The notes under the pieces are model-generated. The model had not been told where the DNA came from and did no database searches. It saw nothing but the letters and a program-made list of their open reading frames with translations. A DNA stretch of 7,341 nucleotides from Actinomycetota bacterium (lineage in GTDB: Bacteria > Actinomycetota > Actinomycetes > Propionibacteriales > Propionibacteriaceae): the NCBI GenBank assembly GCA_016213595.1, contig JACRAA010000427.1, positions 1 through 7,341 on the forward strand, written 5' to 3'. Numbering within the stretch: position 1 is the first letter of the stretch; each line of letters opens with the position of its first letter. Positions 6,960 to 7,341 of the stretch are shown piece after piece. The position numbers and the translations under genes were made by a program.

Positions 6960-6980
6960 CCCTCAGCCAGAGCCGCTGAC
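6941..6980 (+). repeat. 20-bp tandem duplication across the end of the protease gene
   Basis: The unit CCTCAGYCAGAGCCGCTGAC occurs at 6941-6960 and 6961-6980, differing at one position (T at 6947, C at 6967). A fragment of a third copy, CAGCCAG, follows at 6984-6990. The first copy encodes the last residues (LSQSR) and the stop of the M50B-like protein, so the second copy lies in the 3' untranslated region. This looks like a simple slippage duplication. Confidence 0.85.
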
Positions 6981-6998
6981 GTACAGCCAGGGACGGCA

Positions 6999-7030
6999 GA
7001 AGGGCGGCCCCCCGAGGGGGACCGCCCTTC
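6999..7030. terminator. Bidirectional terminator hairpin between the purD operon and groL
   Basis: GAAGGGCGG (6999-7007) pairs exactly with CCGCCCTTC (7022-7030). After one C-A mismatch, four further G-C pairs (7009-7012 with 7017-7020) lead to a tetraloop. It sits between two convergent genes, 40 bases after the protease stop and 18 bases after the groL stop on the other strand, so it can serve both. No long T-run follows on either strand, which is usual in high-GC actinobacteria. Confidence 0.75.
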
Positions 7031-7047
7031 ACCTGTCTGTACTGGAC

Positions 7048-7341
7048 TCAGAAGTCCATGCCGCCCATGCCACCGTCGCCACCGGCCGGCATGGCCGGAG
7101 CCTTCTCCGGCTTGTCGGCGTTGTCCGCCTCCGTGGTGAGGTACAGCGCCGCGATCGATGCTGCGTTCTGCAGCGCGGAACGGGTCACCTTGGCGGGGTC
7201 GATGATCCCGGCCTTGAGCATGTCCACGTACTCCTCGGTCGCCGCGTCGAGGCCGTGCCCGATCGGCAGGTTCGCGACCTTCTCGGCCACGACGCCACCC
7301 TCGAGACCGGCGTTGAACGCGATCTGCTTGAGCGGGGCCGC
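7048..7341 (-). CDS. groL: 60 kDa chaperonin GroEL, C-terminal part (gene continues past the window)
   Basis: The last 97 codons and the stop (7050-7048) of a GroEL/Hsp60 gene read leftward from the window edge; the start is outside. GroEL forms a double-ring folding chamber in the cytoplasm that works with GroES and ATP. The visible part covers the end of the apical-to-intermediate return and the C-terminal equatorial domain: APLKQIAFNAGLEGGVVAEK, then DPAKVTRSALQNAASIAALYLTTEA, both strongly conserved in chaperonins. The tail GGDGGMGGMDF is the glycine-methionine type of the housekeeping copy; actinobacteria often have a second copy with a histidine-rich tail, which this is not. The first methionine-capable codon inside this part is an internal GTG at 7290, not the start, since conserved GroEL sequence continues upstream of it. 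It converges on the purD operon, separated by a hairpin. Confidence 0.97.
   Translation of the reverse strand, partial: AAPLKQIAFNAGLEGGVVAEKVANLPIGHGLDAATEEYVDMLKAGIIDPAKVTRSALQNAASIAALYLTTEADNADKPEKAPAMPAGGDGGMGGMDF

Noticed and set aside
5777..6979. Open frame on the + strand running through the kinase and protease genes and ending in the second tandem copy
   Set aside because: It is an out-of-frame, arginine- and glycine-rich translation. Its ending in LSQSR arises only because the 20-bp duplication repeats the same stop context in another frame.
1..7341. Defence system, CRISPR array, prophage or intact insertion sequence
   Set aside because: All substantial coding space is explained by six metabolic, protease or chaperone genes. 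No spaced direct repeats, transposase or integrase motifs, or phage genes were seen.

Overview
The window is a stretch of high-GC, gene-dense chromosome from an actinobacterium. The evidence is the strong G/C bias at third codon positions, GTG starts, the actinobacterial form of adenylosuccinate lyase and a GroEL tail ending GGMGGMDF. I cannot fix the genus; Propionibacteriales or Micrococcales would fit, but that is only an impression.

Layout. (1) Positions 50-2323 (+): a complete GH31 alpha-xylosidase of the YicI type, with catalytic and xylose-selecting residues in place. It has almost no Shine-Dalgarno sequence and an 11-bp palindrome just before the ATG. (2) Positions 2324-2520: a 197-bp gap without a convincing gene. 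It is rich in nested inverted repeats and holds a candidate promoter for the next genes. (3) Positions 2521-6959 (+): four tightly spaced genes that look like one transcription unit: purD (GAR synthetase), purB (adenylosuccinate lyase), a PfkB-family sugar kinase resembling fructokinases, and an M50B-like membrane metalloprotease. Gaps between them are 9, 2-23 and 18 bp. (4) Positions 6941-6980: a 20-bp near-perfect tandem duplication covering the end of the protease gene. (5) Positions 6999-7030: a strong hairpin between convergent genes. (6) Positions 7048-7341 (-): the last 97 codons of groL (GroEL/Hsp60), running off the window edge.

How the genes work together. PurD and PurB catalyse steps of de novo purine synthesis. 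PurB acts twice: on SAICAR, and on adenylosuccinate on the way to AMP. The sugar kinase and the membrane protease have no obvious role in that pathway and may simply share the transcript. The alpha-xylosidase probably releases xylose from imported xyloglucan-type oligosaccharides. It may be the last gene of a carbohydrate cluster lying upstream of the window.

I found no convincing previously undescribed system. The most interesting items are the overlapping inverted repeats in front of purD, including a 7-bp-arm palindrome spanning the putative -10 box, and the uncharacterised M50B-like protease in the purine operon. No tRNA, rRNA, CRISPR array or intact mobile element was seen.
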